From an uncultured Prevotella sp. (lineage in GTDB: Bacteria; Bacteroidota; Bacteroidia; Bacteroidales; Bacteroidaceae), in NCBI GenBank assembly GCA_900314455.1, contig OMVI01000103.1, positions 1 through 64,000 of the forward strand: a stretch of DNA of 64,000 bases, read 5' to 3'. A program made the translations under genes and the position numbers. Positions within the stretch are counted from its first letter, which is position 1; each line of letters opens with the position of its first letter. Below, in pieces: positions 7,068 to 16,020 of the stretch. A model generated the notes under the pieces. It was given only the letters and a program-made list of their open reading frames with translations. It ran no database searches and was not told the DNA's origin.

Positions 7068-8870
7068 CTACTCCTTGTTCGCACGCTTACGCTCGAGGTG
7101 GTCGAGAATAATCTTGCGCATACGGATGCTCTTTGGAGTTACCTCAACGTACTCATCGGCCTTGATATACTCCATGCACTCCTCAAGACTCATCTGAACC
7201 TTTGGTGCAACCTTAGCCTTTTCGTCCGAACCGGAAGCACGGACGTTGGTGAGCTGCTTAGCCTTTGTTACGTTGACGACAAGGTCATTCTCGTGCACAT
7301 GCTCGCCGACAACCTCGCCACCGTAGACTTCCTCACCGGGGTCGATAAAGAATTTACCTCTATCCTGAAGCTTATCGAGAGCGTATGCGTATGCTGTTCC
7401 GTTCTCAAGGGCTATCATTGAACCGTTGACACGACGTGTAATATCGCCCTTCCAAGGCTGATACTCCTTGAAGCGGTGTGCCATTATAGCCTCACCCTGT
7501 GAAGCTGTCAGCACGTTTGTACGTAGACCGATGATACCACGCGATGGTATTTCGAACGTAATGTTAACGCGGTCGCCCTCGTTATCCATTGCCGTCATCT
7601 CACCCTTACGGCGCGTTACCATATCAATCATCTTGCTTGAGAACTCCTGCGGAACGTTAATAGTCAGTTCCTCAATAGGTTCACACTTTTGACCGTCAAT
7701 CTCCTTGATGATAACCTGTGGCTGACCGACCTGCAACTCATAGCCCTCGCGGCGCATTGTCTCGATAAGAACGGAGAGGTGAAGCACGCCACGACCACTT
7801 ACAATCCACTTATCCATGGAGCCCTCGACAGGTTCAACGCGCAGAGCAAGGTTCTTTTCCAGCTCTTTCTGCAAGCGTTCGGATATGTGGCGTGATGTGC
7901 AGTACTTGCCTTCGCGTCCGAAGAAAGGCGAATCGTTGATAGTGAACAGCATGCTCATCGTCGGTTCGTCGACTGCTATTGGCGGAAGAGCCTCCGGATT
8001 TTCGAAGTCGGCAATCGTATCACCAATCTCGAAGTTCTCAAGACCTATCACGGCGCAGATATCACCCGATGTTACCTCCGGCACACGGACGTGCGTTACG
8101 CCCTGGAAAGTATGCAGTTCCTTAATCTTTGTCTTCTCCTGAGTTCCATCGCGGTGGCAGATAGTAATGTTCATACCATCCTTCAAAGTACCACGATGAA
8201 CACGACCGACAGCGATACGGCCTGTGTAGTTCGAGTAGTCGAGCGATGTGATAAGCATCTGCGGTGTACCCTCGAGAACCTTAGGTGCCGGAATCTCGGT
8301 GAGAATAAGGTCGAGGAGATAATCTATATTATCAGTTGGATGCTGCCAGTCAGGTCCCATCCAGCCTTGCTTAGCTGAACCGTAGACAACCTTGAAGTCG
8401 AGTTGCTCCTCCGTTGCGTCCAAGTCGCACATCAGGTCGAATACCATTTCGTAAACTTCCTCCGGTCGGCAGTTAGGCTTATCGACCTTGTTGACAACGA
8501 CGATAGGCTTCAAACCGATTTGAAGAGCCTTTTGCAGTACGAAGCGAGTCTGTGGCATAGGACCCTCAAAGGCGTCTACGAGCAGCAGACAACCGTCTGC
8601 CATGTTGAGCACACGTTCAACTTCACCGCCGAAGTCGGAGTGTCCCGGTGTATCAAGGATATTGATTTTTGTTCCTTTCCAGTTGATAGATACATTCTTC
8701 GAAAGGATGGTTATTCCTCGTTCACGCTCCAAATCGTTGGAGTCCAATACTTCGCCACTCTCGTCCTTTCCGTCACGGAAAGAGTTGCTGGCCATCATCA
8801 TCTTGTCGACAAGCGTTGTTTTGCCATGGTCGACGTGCGCAATAACTGCGACGTTACGTATGTTTTGCAT
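7068..8870 (-). CDS. typA: Ribosome-associated translational GTPase TypA/BipA
   Basis: This is a 600-residue GTPase of the EF-G family, full length. The G-domain motifs are [10 protein letters not shown] (G1), RGITI (G2), [12 protein letters not shown] (G3) and NKVDKP (G4). The beta-barrel, EF-G III/V-like domains and the BipA-specific C-terminal domain ([14 protein letters not shown], later [10 protein letters not shown]) follow. TypA helps 50S assembly at low temperature and under stress. It is monocistronic, with its own promoter at 8917-8947. Confidence 0.96.
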   Translation of the reverse strand: MQNIRNVAVIAHVDHGKTTLVDKMMMASNSFRDGKDESGEVLDSNDLERERGITILSKNVSINWKGTKINILDTPGHSDFGGEVERVLNMADGCLLLVDAFEGPMPQTRFVLQKALQIGLKPIVVVNKVDKPNCRPEEVYEMVFDLMCDLDATEEQLDFKVVYGSAKQGWMGPDWQHPTDNIDYLLDLILTEIPAPKVLEGTPQMLITSLDYSNYTGRIAVGRVHRGTLKDGMNITICHRDGTQEKTKIKELHTFQGVTHVRVPEVTSGDICAVIGLENFEIGDTIADFENPEALPPIAVDEPTMSMLFTINDSPFFGREGKYCTSRHISERLQKELEKNLALRVEPVEGSMDKWIVSGRGVLHLSVLIETMRREGYELQVGQPQVIIKEIDGQKCEPIEELTINVPQEFSSKMIDMVTRRKGEMTAMDNEGDRVNITFEIPSRGIIGLRTNVLTASQGEAIMAHRFKEYQPWKGDITRRVNGSMIALENGTAYAYALDKLQDRGKFFIDPGEEVYGGEVVGEHVHENDLVVNVTKAKQLTNVRASGSDEKAKVAPKVQMSLEECMEYIKADEYVEVTPKSIRMRKIILDHLERKRANKE

Positions 8871-8916
8871 ATAACTACTAATACCTATAAAAAGCTATCT
8901 TGAAAATTTTCGACTG

Positions 8917-8947
8917 CAAAGGTACTGCAAACGAGTGACATAGCAAA
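8917..8947 (-). promoter_or_regulatory. Promoter of typA
   Basis: On the minus strand, TTTG (8944-8947), a 19-base spacer and TACCTTTG (8917-8924) match the consensus. The surrounding 43 bp closely resemble the lipid-kinase promoter at 62511-62553. Confidence 0.75.
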
Positions 8948-9079
8948 AGAAAAGTCCAACTTTCTTTTGTATGTCCGAGTGCAGCACACCTTATTAAAAG
9001 GTACTGCAAATTGAAGACTATACAAAACGAGCACTCAACTTTCTTTTACTCGTCCCCCCTCTGTTCCATTATTTTGTAG

Positions 9080-9087
9080 TACCTTTG
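9080..9087 (+). promoter_or_regulatory. -7 box of the BASS transporter gene
   Basis: TACCTTTG matches the consensus. Transcription would begin at about 9094, on top of the first possible ATG, so translation more likely starts at ATG 9124. Confidence 0.6.
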
Positions 9088-9123
9088 CATTCGATGAAGC
9101 AGGTATTTAAACGTAAGAAAAGT

Positions 9124-10092
9124 ATGGGAGGCATAATAGCTTTTGTAAAGGAATGGACCTTGTTGGTAGCTTTGGTATTGGGCAGCGTTGTCTATTTATT
9201 GTTCTCACGCATACCCGCGCTAGAGCCTGTTGGCGACTTTATGGGTCCCAAGCTTGTCGATTTGATGCCTTACATCATCTTCACGATGCTCTATCTTACC
9301 TTCTGCAAGATAGACATGAAGAACTTCCGTCCCCGCAAATGGCACTTCGCACTTCAAGGCATACGCACTCTTCTGTCGGCGCTCGTAGTGTTTGCCATAT
9401 CGCTCATACCGGTTGGCGACACTGAGACAAAGCTCATCATGGAAGGAGTCTTCATCTGCGTGATATGCCCTACGGCTGCTGCCGCCCCTGTTGTCACCGA
9501 GAAACTTGGCGGCGGAATAGCCACTATGACCGTCTACATGATAATCGCCAACATCTTCTCAGTCATAATCATACCTACCTTTTTCCCGATGGTCGAGCAC
9601 TCAGCCAACATCACCTTCGGAATAGCATTCCTCTTGGTCTTGAAGCGAGTATTCCTAGTCCTTGCCGTGCCATTGATACTCGGCTTGCTGACCCAACACT
9701 ACCTCCCACGCGTAGTCGAATGGGTGAAGCGCCAGCGCAACCTTGCCTTCTATCTGTGGTCCTGTAACCTGTCGATTATAATGGGGCTGGCCGTAAGAAT
9801 GATAACCCGCACCCAACTGACGGGACTCGCCCTCTTCCTCCTTCTTTTCCTTCCGCTTATCGTTTGCCTTATTTTATTCACCATAGGCAAAGCCGTTGGC
9901 GGCATTTGGGGCGAGCGCATCAATGGCGGACAGGCACTTGGTCAGAAGAACAACGTCGTCGGCATCTGGCTCATGCACTCCTTCCTCAATCCTGTTGCGG
10001 TAATAGCTCCGTGCGCATACGTTGTCTGGCAGAACATCATCAATGCCATTCAACTGTGGTATAAGGACAAGTACGGCTACCTGAAATGGTAA
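9124..10092 (+). CDS. Bile acid:sodium symporter (BASS/SBF) family transporter
   Basis: The protein has 322 residues and about nine to ten membrane segments. The family's two sodium/substrate core helices are recognisable from ICPTAAAAPVVTEKLGG in the middle and ALGQKNNVVGIWL near the end, where broken helices cross. Members carry bile acids, pantothenate, pyruvate or other organic anions with sodium; the substrate here is unknown. I chose ATG 9124 because ATG 9094 coincides with the predicted transcript start. A TTG at 9085 lies inside the -7 box. The next gene (flippase) starts 62 bases downstream, possibly in one transcript. Confidence 0.82.
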   Translation: MGGIIAFVKEWTLLVALVLGSVVYLLFSRIPALEPVGDFMGPKLVDLMPYIIFTMLYLTFCKIDMKNFRPRKWHFALQGIRTLLSALVVFAISLIPVGDTETKLIMEGVFICVICPTAAAAPVVTEKLGGGIATMTVYMIIANIFSVIIIPTFFPMVEHSANITFGIAFLLVLKRVFLVLAVPLILGLLTQHYLPRVVEWVKRQRNLAFYLWSCNLSIIMGLAVRMITRTQLTGLALFLLLFLPLIVCLILFTIGKAVGGIWGERINGGQALGQKNNVVGIWLMHSFLNPVAVIAPCAYVVWQNIINAIQLWYKDKYGYLKW

Positions 10093-10154
10093 AAGTCAGA
10101 AATTTCCATTAATAAATTATAATAAAAGCGAATGTAAAGCGTTTTTATTTTAAT

Positions 10155-11654
10155 ATGACTAAACAAGAGAAGACACGTTCCTATTCCCACATACTGAAGT
10201 CCACCGGACTCTTCGGCGGTGTGCAGGTGTTGTCGATTCTTGTTGGTATCGTCCGCAACAAGCTCGTCGCCCTTATTCTTGGACCTCAGGGAATGGGTCT
10301 GGTCTCCTTGTTCAATTCGACGACGCTCCTCGTCAGCAATACTACCAACTTTGGCATTCCGATGAGCGCCGTGAAGAATATCTCGGAGGAATACGACAAC
10401 GGCAACGAGGCGCAGATGCAGCATGCCATCAGCGTTGTGCGCTACTGGAGTATCCTGACGGCAATTCTCGGCACCCTGCTGTGCATCATTCTCAGCCCGT
10501 TCCTCAGTTGGTTCACATTCTCATGGAACGGACACACCCTCCACTTCATCTGTCTTTCACCCGTAATCGGACTCACAGCCATCACCGGTGGTGAACTTGC
10601 GATACTGAAAGGAGTCCGACAGCTCAAGCACCTTGCCTCTATCAGTATATACAGCGTCATCGCCGCCCTCGTCATCTCCGTTCCAATCTATTATTTCTTC
10701 GGTGATGCCGGCATTGTTCCGTCGCTTGTTCTGATGGCATTGTCGCAGATGCTGCTCACGGTTTTCTACTCCTACCATCTGTTCCCATTGAAGTTTGACA
10801 GCAAGAAAAAGGACTTGTTCAACGACGGACTCAGCATGATAAAGCTCGGAACGGCATTCGTCATAAGCGGTCTGCTGTCGTCCGGCGCCGACTTCCTTAT
10901 CCGAAGCTATATCAATAATGTTGCACTCATCGACACGGTAGGACTCTACAATGCCGGTATGATGATGACGATGACATACGTAAGCATGGTGTTTGCGGCA
11001 ATGGAGACCGACTATTTCCCGCGGCTCTCAGGTGTAAGCCATCTCGGAGTGACATTCAATACGACCGTGAACCGACAGATTGAAGTCATGCTTCTTCTCG
11101 TCTCGCCAATGCTCGTGGCGTTCATGATACTCCTGCCCGTGCTCGTTCCGCTGTTCTATAGTGATAAATTCCTGCCGGTCATAGGTATGACGCAGATTAT
11201 AGTCTTTGCGATGTACTTCCGCGCGTTGAAGCTTCCCGTCGAATACATACCACTTGCCAAGGGCGATTCGCTGTCGTACCTCTTCCTTGAGGGAACCTAC
11301 AATGTCGTACTGCTTCTCCTTGTCGTGCTTCTCTTCCGCCATTTCGGACTTCGTGGAGCCGGCATGGCGATAGCCTTCGCTGCCGTTTTCGATTTCGTCA
11401 TGGTCTTCGCTTACGACAAGTGGAAGTACGGTTATGTCGTCTCCACCAATGTCCTGCTCTATGCCTCCATACAGTTGCCTATCGGCGCGCTTGCCTATGG
11501 TGTCACATATATCGACAATCCACTTCTTTACTGGGTTACTGGTGGACTGCTGTTCTTCGTCAGTCTCATGGTAAGCCTTACAATTTTGCGCTCCAAGAGT
11601 TCCCTCTGGTCGAGTCTGAAGGCGAAGATTAAGGCGAAGCTGGGCAGGGATTAG
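10155..11654 (+). CDS. Polysaccharide flippase, Wzx / O-antigen translocase family
   Basis: The 499-residue membrane protein has about 12-14 helices of the MOP (MATE/Wzx) fold. It opens with the typical STGLFGGVQVLSILVGIVRNKLVALILGP segment and has FGIPMSAVKNIS soon after. It would flip undecaprenyl-linked glycans across the inner membrane. The gene stands without glycosyltransferases nearby, so the glycan cannot be named. It is followed by a repeat-rich convergent gap (11655-11955). Confidence 0.85.
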   Translation: MTKQEKTRSYSHILKSTGLFGGVQVLSILVGIVRNKLVALILGPQGMGLVSLFNSTTLLVSNTTNFGIPMSAVKNISEEYDNGNEAQMQHAISVVRYWSILTAILGTLLCIILSPFLSWFTFSWNGHTLHFICLSPVIGLTAITGGELAILKGVRQLKHLASISIYSVIAALVISVPIYYFFGDAGIVPSLVLMALSQMLLTVFYSYHLFPLKFDSKKKDLFNDGLSMIKLGTAFVISGLLSSGADFLIRSYINNVALIDTVGLYNAGMMMTMTYVSMVFAAMETDYFPRLSGVSHLGVTFNTTVNRQIEVMLLLVSPMLVAFMILLPVLVPLFYSDKFLPVIGMTQIIVFAMYFRALKLPVEYIPLAKGDSLSYLFLEGTYNVVLLLLVVLLFRHFGLRGAGMAIAFAAVFDFVMVFAYDKWKYGYVVSTNVLLYASIQLPIGALAYGVTYIDNPLLYWVTGGLLFFVSLMVSLTILRSKSSLWSSLKAKIKAKLGRD

Positions 11655-11675
11655 AATGCCATTCGGTATGTTTTA

Positions 11676-11810
11676 GAAAGTCGTTGATAACCAATCGGAT
11701 AGCGAAACGTGCCGAATGAGAATGATTTTTAATTTATTTTTGTCCGATTTTCAATTTATTTTTCCTCTATTTTTAATTTATTTTTCAAGCATAAATAAAT
11801 TAAAAACCAA
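11676..11810 (+). repeat. Dispersed repeat with iterated TTTTTAATTTATTTTT (copy 1)
   Basis: The element starts GAAAGTCGTTGATAACCAAT and GGATAGCGAAA. It then has three units of the form TTTTTAATTTATTTTT separated by 5-8 bases, and ends with the complement, AAATAAATTAAAAACCAA. Copies lie at 31784-31895 (same strand) and 55330-55464 (opposite strand). All three occupy gaps between convergent genes. The terminal complementary units could fold into a long AU hairpin and stop transcription from either side. Confidence 0.85.
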
Positions 11811-11884
11811 CACGAGAGATGACGTTTCGTAACTCAAAAGCTAATCTTTAACAACAAGAAAGGTCATCCGATAGAACGTAATAT

Positions 11885-11906
11885 CCTAACCAAGCCTTTC
11901 CCTAAG
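11885..11906 (+). repeat. Partial copy of the 40-bp repeat
   Basis: CCTAACCAAGCCTTTCCCTAAGG matches the first half of the unit; the second half is lost. The rest of the 11811-11955 gap holds nothing I recognise. Confidence 0.6.
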
Positions 11907-11955
11907 GTACTGACTTTATTTTGGTTTAAGGCTTTTGTTGGTTGTTTATTCCTTC

Positions 11956-13098
11956 TTATTCCTTCTTCAACGTGATAACATTTATCTCCGGCCACGCACC
12001 GAAGCGGAACGGAACAGTGCCACCCAGCCCCAGCGAGACATACAGCATCGATGCGCCTTCGGTATATTTGCCGCCCCATTCGTTGTACGCCCATTTCGAC
12101 GGAGAGAACTTTCCGATTTTCAGTTGTCCGGCATGCGTGTGCCCACTGAGCGTCAGCGCAATGTCCGTCTTGTTGAGAACACCGCGCCGCCAGTGCGAAG
12201 GGTCGTGGCTTAGAAGAACCTTGAACATTCCAGTTGGCAGTTCCTCCATTGCCGTGTCGAGGTGTCCGTAACTGTGGAATGGTGGTTTCGAGATATTTTC
12301 CACACCGATAATCGCAATCGATTCGCTCTTGTTCACACCGTTTTCCTGCCGTAGCCGTCCTATGGTAACATGTTCGTTGTCGAGCATCCGCCATCCCATC
12401 TGCTTCTCATATTCGTGCAGCAGCTTCTGGTTGCTGCGCTGAGCCTCGGCGGAATGGTCCTGCCCGTATTCGCAGTAGTCGTGGTTGCCCATGATACTGA
12501 ATATCCCGTCCTTTGCCTTCATTTGCGAAAGAGTAGGGATAAACGGCTTAACCTCCTCCGGACTGACGTTGACGAGGTCGCCGGTGAAGACTATCAAGTC
12601 GGCATTCTGCTCATTGACAAGTTTCACGAGTTTAGTTATGAACGACGGATTAGTTCGGAATGTGCCGATGTGGAGGTCGCTTAGTTGTAGAATTCTGTAG
12701 CCGTCGAACGATTTCGGAAGCAGTTTTGACGTGCAAACGGCGTTCTTTACCACTATGCGGCGCCACCCGAAGAAGAACCCGTAGACAAATACCATAAGCA
12801 GGGCGAGTGCCGCAACGAGGGCTATCCACGGACTGACGACGAACTGAAGGATGGTGAACAGCAGTTTGGGCAGTGCCAAGCATAGCACGAGACCTATGAA
12901 CAGCCGTATCGAAGTGTTGTGCCAAATCTCGCGGTTGGCAAGGACAAAGCATGCCAGAGTTACTACCGTCGGCAGCGGCCACGCTATCTTGAGCCACAGC
13001 GGACTGTCTGTGTAGATGTATTCGTGGGCAATGTACACATCGGGAACTACCAACAGAATAACGAAGACGATGGTGAAAAAAATCATGTTTTTAGCCAT
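11956..13098 (-). CDS. Membrane-anchored metallophosphoesterase
   Basis: The 380-residue protein has three or four N-terminal membrane segments (about residues 5-120) and a calcineurin-like phosphoesterase domain from about 130. Metal-binding motifs are all present: LSDLHIGTF, FTGDLVN, MGNHDYCEYG, LLSHDPSHW and LSGHTHAGQL. This is the YaeI/YkoQ-like class. E. coli YpbG/YaeI relatives act on lipid headgroups such as UDP-diacylglucosamine or phosphodiesters, but the substrate here is unknown. It is divergent from the SusC gene. A -7 box (TAATTTTG on the minus strand) lies at 13128-13135. Confidence 0.88.
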   Translation of the reverse strand: MAKNMIFFTIVFVILLVVPDVYIAHEYIYTDSPLWLKIAWPLPTVVTLACFVLANREIWHNTSIRLFIGLVLCLALPKLLFTILQFVVSPWIALVAALALLMVFVYGFFFGWRRIVVKNAVCTSKLLPKSFDGYRILQLSDLHIGTFRTNPSFITKLVKLVNEQNADLIVFTGDLVNVSPEEVKPFIPTLSQMKAKDGIFSIMGNHDYCEYGQDHSAEAQRSNQKLLHEYEKQMGWRMLDNEHVTIGRLRQENGVNKSESIAIIGVENISKPPFHSYGHLDTAMEELPTGMFKVLLSHDPSHWRRGVLNKTDIALTLSGHTHAGQLKIGKFSPSKWAYNEWGGKYTEGASMLYVSLGLGGTVPFRFGAWPEINVITLKKE

Positions 13099-13226
13099 AG
13101 TAATCGAGATTTGAGCTATTTGCAGGACAAAATTACGAAAAAATATCCTCTTTCCTTTATTAAAATTAATTTTTTTATTAACTTCGCAACATTATTATCA
13201 ACTACCTGTCATCAACCCAAACCATT

Positions 13227-15941
13227 ATGAGCAGAGCCACTCTAATAACGCTTGCCATAGCCGTGTTGCCGCTATCGGTATCGGCTCAGCATATATCGTT
13301 ACCAACAAACGCCCCAATACGCATCGACAGTCTCAACTTGTCGCAGCGTAACGGGTCCGCTGACGTCATCGGCGAAGGCCGAATGAACAAGGGTCTTGTT
13401 ATCAACTCGCTCGACGCTATTACCGGTCAGGCTGCCGGTGTGACCATCACCACGGGCGAGAACCGTATGGCGATGATTAACAGTGTGCGTGTGCGTGGTA
13501 CCACTTCGCTCACCGGCGGCAACGACCCGCTTGTCATCATCGACGGTGTCTACAGTGATTTGGCTACGTTGTCGGCTATCTACCCTGCCGACATCGAGAG
13601 CTTCGCCATCCTCAAGAATGCAGCCGAGACGGCACCGTATGGTAGCCGTGGTGCGTCGGGTGTAATTCAGGTGACTACGAAACGCGGACGTGCCGGAAAG
13701 GTCAGCATATCTTACGATGGCAATATCGGCTTCGAGTCGGTCTACAAGAATATCGACATGCTCGACAGAAACGGCTATCTGTCGACGGCGCAGAAGCTCG
13801 GTCTGTATGCCAACGACGGCGGATACAATACCGATTTCCCTGATGCCATCACCCGTACGGGCTTCGTCACCAACCACCACATTGCTTTCAGCGGTGGTAC
13901 CGACGAGCAGAACTACCGTGCTTCGATAGGCGTCATGGACCATAACACTGTGCTCCGCAACAACTCATATAGTAATTTTGCGGCAAAGGTCGACCTCATG
14001 CAGAAGGCGTTCAACGACCATCTGACAATCGATTTGGGAGTTTTCGGCTCGTCGCAGAGTAATAAGTATATATTCAACGTGCAGAACCTGTTCTACTCGG
14101 CAGCAACGCAGAACCCCACATTCCCCGACCACATGAATGCGTCAGGCAATTGGGACAAGAACACAACGGCATCGCAGATAACCCCGCCTAATGCCCTTCA
14201 GGCTGAGAAGAACGACAACCGAAACCAGAATTTTGGCTCGCATCTCAAGCTGACGGCCAACCTCGGCAGCGGACTGACGTTGCAGGCGTTCGGTGCTTAT
14301 ACATATAATAGTAATGAGAACGCACGGTTTGCGCCTACATGGGTGTGGGCACAAGGTCAGGCTTGGCGCGGTGAGACAAAGCAGGAGACGTGGCTCGGCA
14401 ATCTGCAACTGAACTATGGCCATAACTGGAACGATATTCACAATCTCTCGCTGACAGCTCTCACGGAGTATGAGGCTACCAAGCAGCGTGGCTTCTGGAC
14501 GTCGGTGAAGGGATTCACAACAAATGCTCTCGGCTACAACAACCTCGGCGGTGCTGCAAGTGTGCCTTACGGACTGACCGGTTCGAACTATGACAATCCG
14601 AAGTTGCTCTCATTCATGGTCGGTGCCGAATACACTTACCTCGACAGATATACGCTTAGTGCCAACGCACGTGTCGACGGTTCGTCGATGGTCAGCCAGG
14701 ACAACCGCTGGGGATTCTTCCCTTCGGTGTCGCTGTCGTGGAATGTCATGAAGGAGAAGTTCATGCAACAGCAGAAGATTTTTTCGCGCCTTCTCCTCCG
14801 TACGGGCTACGGTCTGACCGGAAACCTTGGCGCAATTTCGTCTTACAACTCTCTGAACATGCTTCGTCCGGATGGTGCTATTATATGGAACGGTACTGCT
14901 GCCGTCACCTACGCTCCTTCGCACAACGTCAACCCTGATTTGAAGTGGGAGACGCGTGGTACGTTCAACATCGGTGCAGATATGGGCTTCTGGCACGACA
15001 GGCTCATTGTCACGGCTGAGTACTACTACTCGAAGACTTGGGACATGCTCTATGATTATGATGTTCCGGTTCCGCCGTTCACCTTCGACAAGCTGTTGGC
15101 TAACCTCGGTAAGATGTCGAACCGGGGATTTGAGCTCGGAGCAAGTATCACTCCTATACAGCGGCGTGACATGGAACTGAATATCAGCATGAATATGTCG
15201 TTCCAGAAGAACAAGCTTATTTCCCTTAGCGGCAATTATGAAGGCACGGAGCTCACCGCTGCCGACATCACTTCAATCGGTAGTCTTAACGGAGCAGGCT
15301 TTCACGGTGGTAACAACAACATCGTTTATCAGATTGTCGGACAGTCGCTCGGCGTGTTCTACCTTCCTCATTGCACCGGTCTGACGAAGAATGCGGACGG
15401 TACTTACAGCTATGCCATTGCTGACCTCGACGGCAACGGACGCGTGAACATCGAGGATGGAGGCGACCGCTATATCGCCGGACAGGCTACACCGAAGATG
15501 TTCCTTGGTACGAACATCAGCTTCCGGTATAAGGACTTTGATATAACGTTGCAGATGAACGGTGCCTTCGGGCATAAGATTTACAACGGAACGGCGCTTA
15601 CTTACATGAACATGGGGTCGTTCCCGGACTACAATGTCATGAAGGAGGCTCCGGCAGCGAACATCAAGGACCAGACCGCAACTGACTACTGGCTCGAGAA
15701 GGGCGACTATCTGAACTTCGACTACCTCACTATCGGCTGGAATGTTCCTCTTAAGAAGTCGTCGTACATCTCGTCGTTGCGTCTCAGCGCGTCGGTCAAC
15801 AACCTCGCAACAATTTCTTCTTACGGTGGTCTGACACCGCTCATCAACAGCAGTGTTGTCGACAACACCCTCGGCATCGACGACAAGCGCAGCTACCCTC
15901 CGTACCGAACCTTCAGCTTCGGAGTCAGCATCGCCTTCTAA
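13227..15941 (+). CDS. SusC/RagA-type TonB-dependent outer membrane transporter
   Basis: The 904-residue protein has a signal peptide at about 1-20 (AVLPLSVSAQ). The plug domain includes ITGQAAGVTI, VRVRGTTSLTGGNDPLVIIDGV and NAAETAPYGSRGASGVIQVTTK, followed by a long beta-barrel ending in an aromatic strand (FSFGVSIAF). It would import a ligand captured by the SusD partner, using TonB energy. The usual N-terminal CarboxypepD_reg domain of about 80 residues is missing, because the plug starts about 45 residues after the signal peptide. There is no glycoside hydrolase, sulfatase, ECF sigma/anti-sigma or hybrid regulator beside it, so the ligand is unknown. Confidence 0.93.
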   Translation: MSRATLITLAIAVLPLSVSAQHISLPTNAPIRIDSLNLSQRNGSADVIGEGRMNKGLVINSLDAITGQAAGVTITTGENRMAMINSVRVRGTTSLTGGNDPLVIIDGVYSDLATLSAIYPADIESFAILKNAAETAPYGSRGASGVIQVTTKRGRAGKVSISYDGNIGFESVYKNIDMLDRNGYLSTAQKLGLYANDGGYNTDFPDAITRTGFVTNHHIAFSGGTDEQNYRASIGVMDHNTVLRNNSYSNFAAKVDLMQKAFNDHLTIDLGVFGSSQSNKYIFNVQNLFYSAATQNPTFPDHMNASGNWDKNTTASQITPPNALQAEKNDNRNQNFGSHLKLTANLGSGLTLQAFGAYTYNSNENARFAPTWVWAQGQAWRGETKQETWLGNLQLNYGHNWNDIHNLSLTALTEYEATKQRGFWTSVKGFTTNALGYNNLGGAASVPYGLTGSNYDNPKLLSFMVGAEYTYLDRYTLSANARVDGSSMVSQDNRWGFFPSVSLSWNVMKEKFMQQQKIFSRLLLRTGYGLTGNLGAISSYNSLNMLRPDGAIIWNGTAAVTYAPSHNVNPDLKWETRGTFNIGADMGFWHDRLIVTAEYYYSKTWDMLYDYDVPVPPFTFDKLLANLGKMSNRGFELGASITPIQRRDMELNISMNMSFQKNKLISLSGNYEGTELTAADITSIGSLNGAGFHGGNNNIVYQIVGQSLGVFYLPHCTGLTKNADGTYSYAIADLDGNGRVNIEDGGDRYIAGQATPKMFLGTNISFRYKDFDITLQMNGAFGHKIYNGTALTYMNMGSFPDYNVMKEAPAANIKDQTATDYWLEKGDYLNFDYLTIGWNVPLKKSSYISSLRLSASVNNLATISSYGGLTPLINSSVVDNTLGIDDKRSYPPYRTFSFGVSIAF

Positions 15942-15970
15942 GCCGCCCAACCAATACCAATCAACAATAG

Positions 15971-16020
15971 TCTATCTCCATCTATAAATGTCTATCCCCG
16001 TCTATCAAAGTCTATCAAGC
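15971..16020 (+). repeat. Five tandem 10-bp repeats directly before the SusD start codon
   Basis: Five consecutive 10-base units, each starting TCTAT (consensus TCTATCnnnn), end exactly one base before ATG 16021. They make up almost all of the SusC-SusD intergenic leader. Confidence 0.9.

Noticed and set aside
8998..9010. A second copy of AAGGTACTGCAAA near the typA promoter as an extra promoter
   Set aside because: It lacks the CAAA needed for a full -7 box on the minus strand and no gene would use it.
9085..9123. Earlier TTG or ATG starts for the BASS transporter
   Set aside because: The TTG lies inside the -7 box and ATG 9094 at the predicted transcript start.
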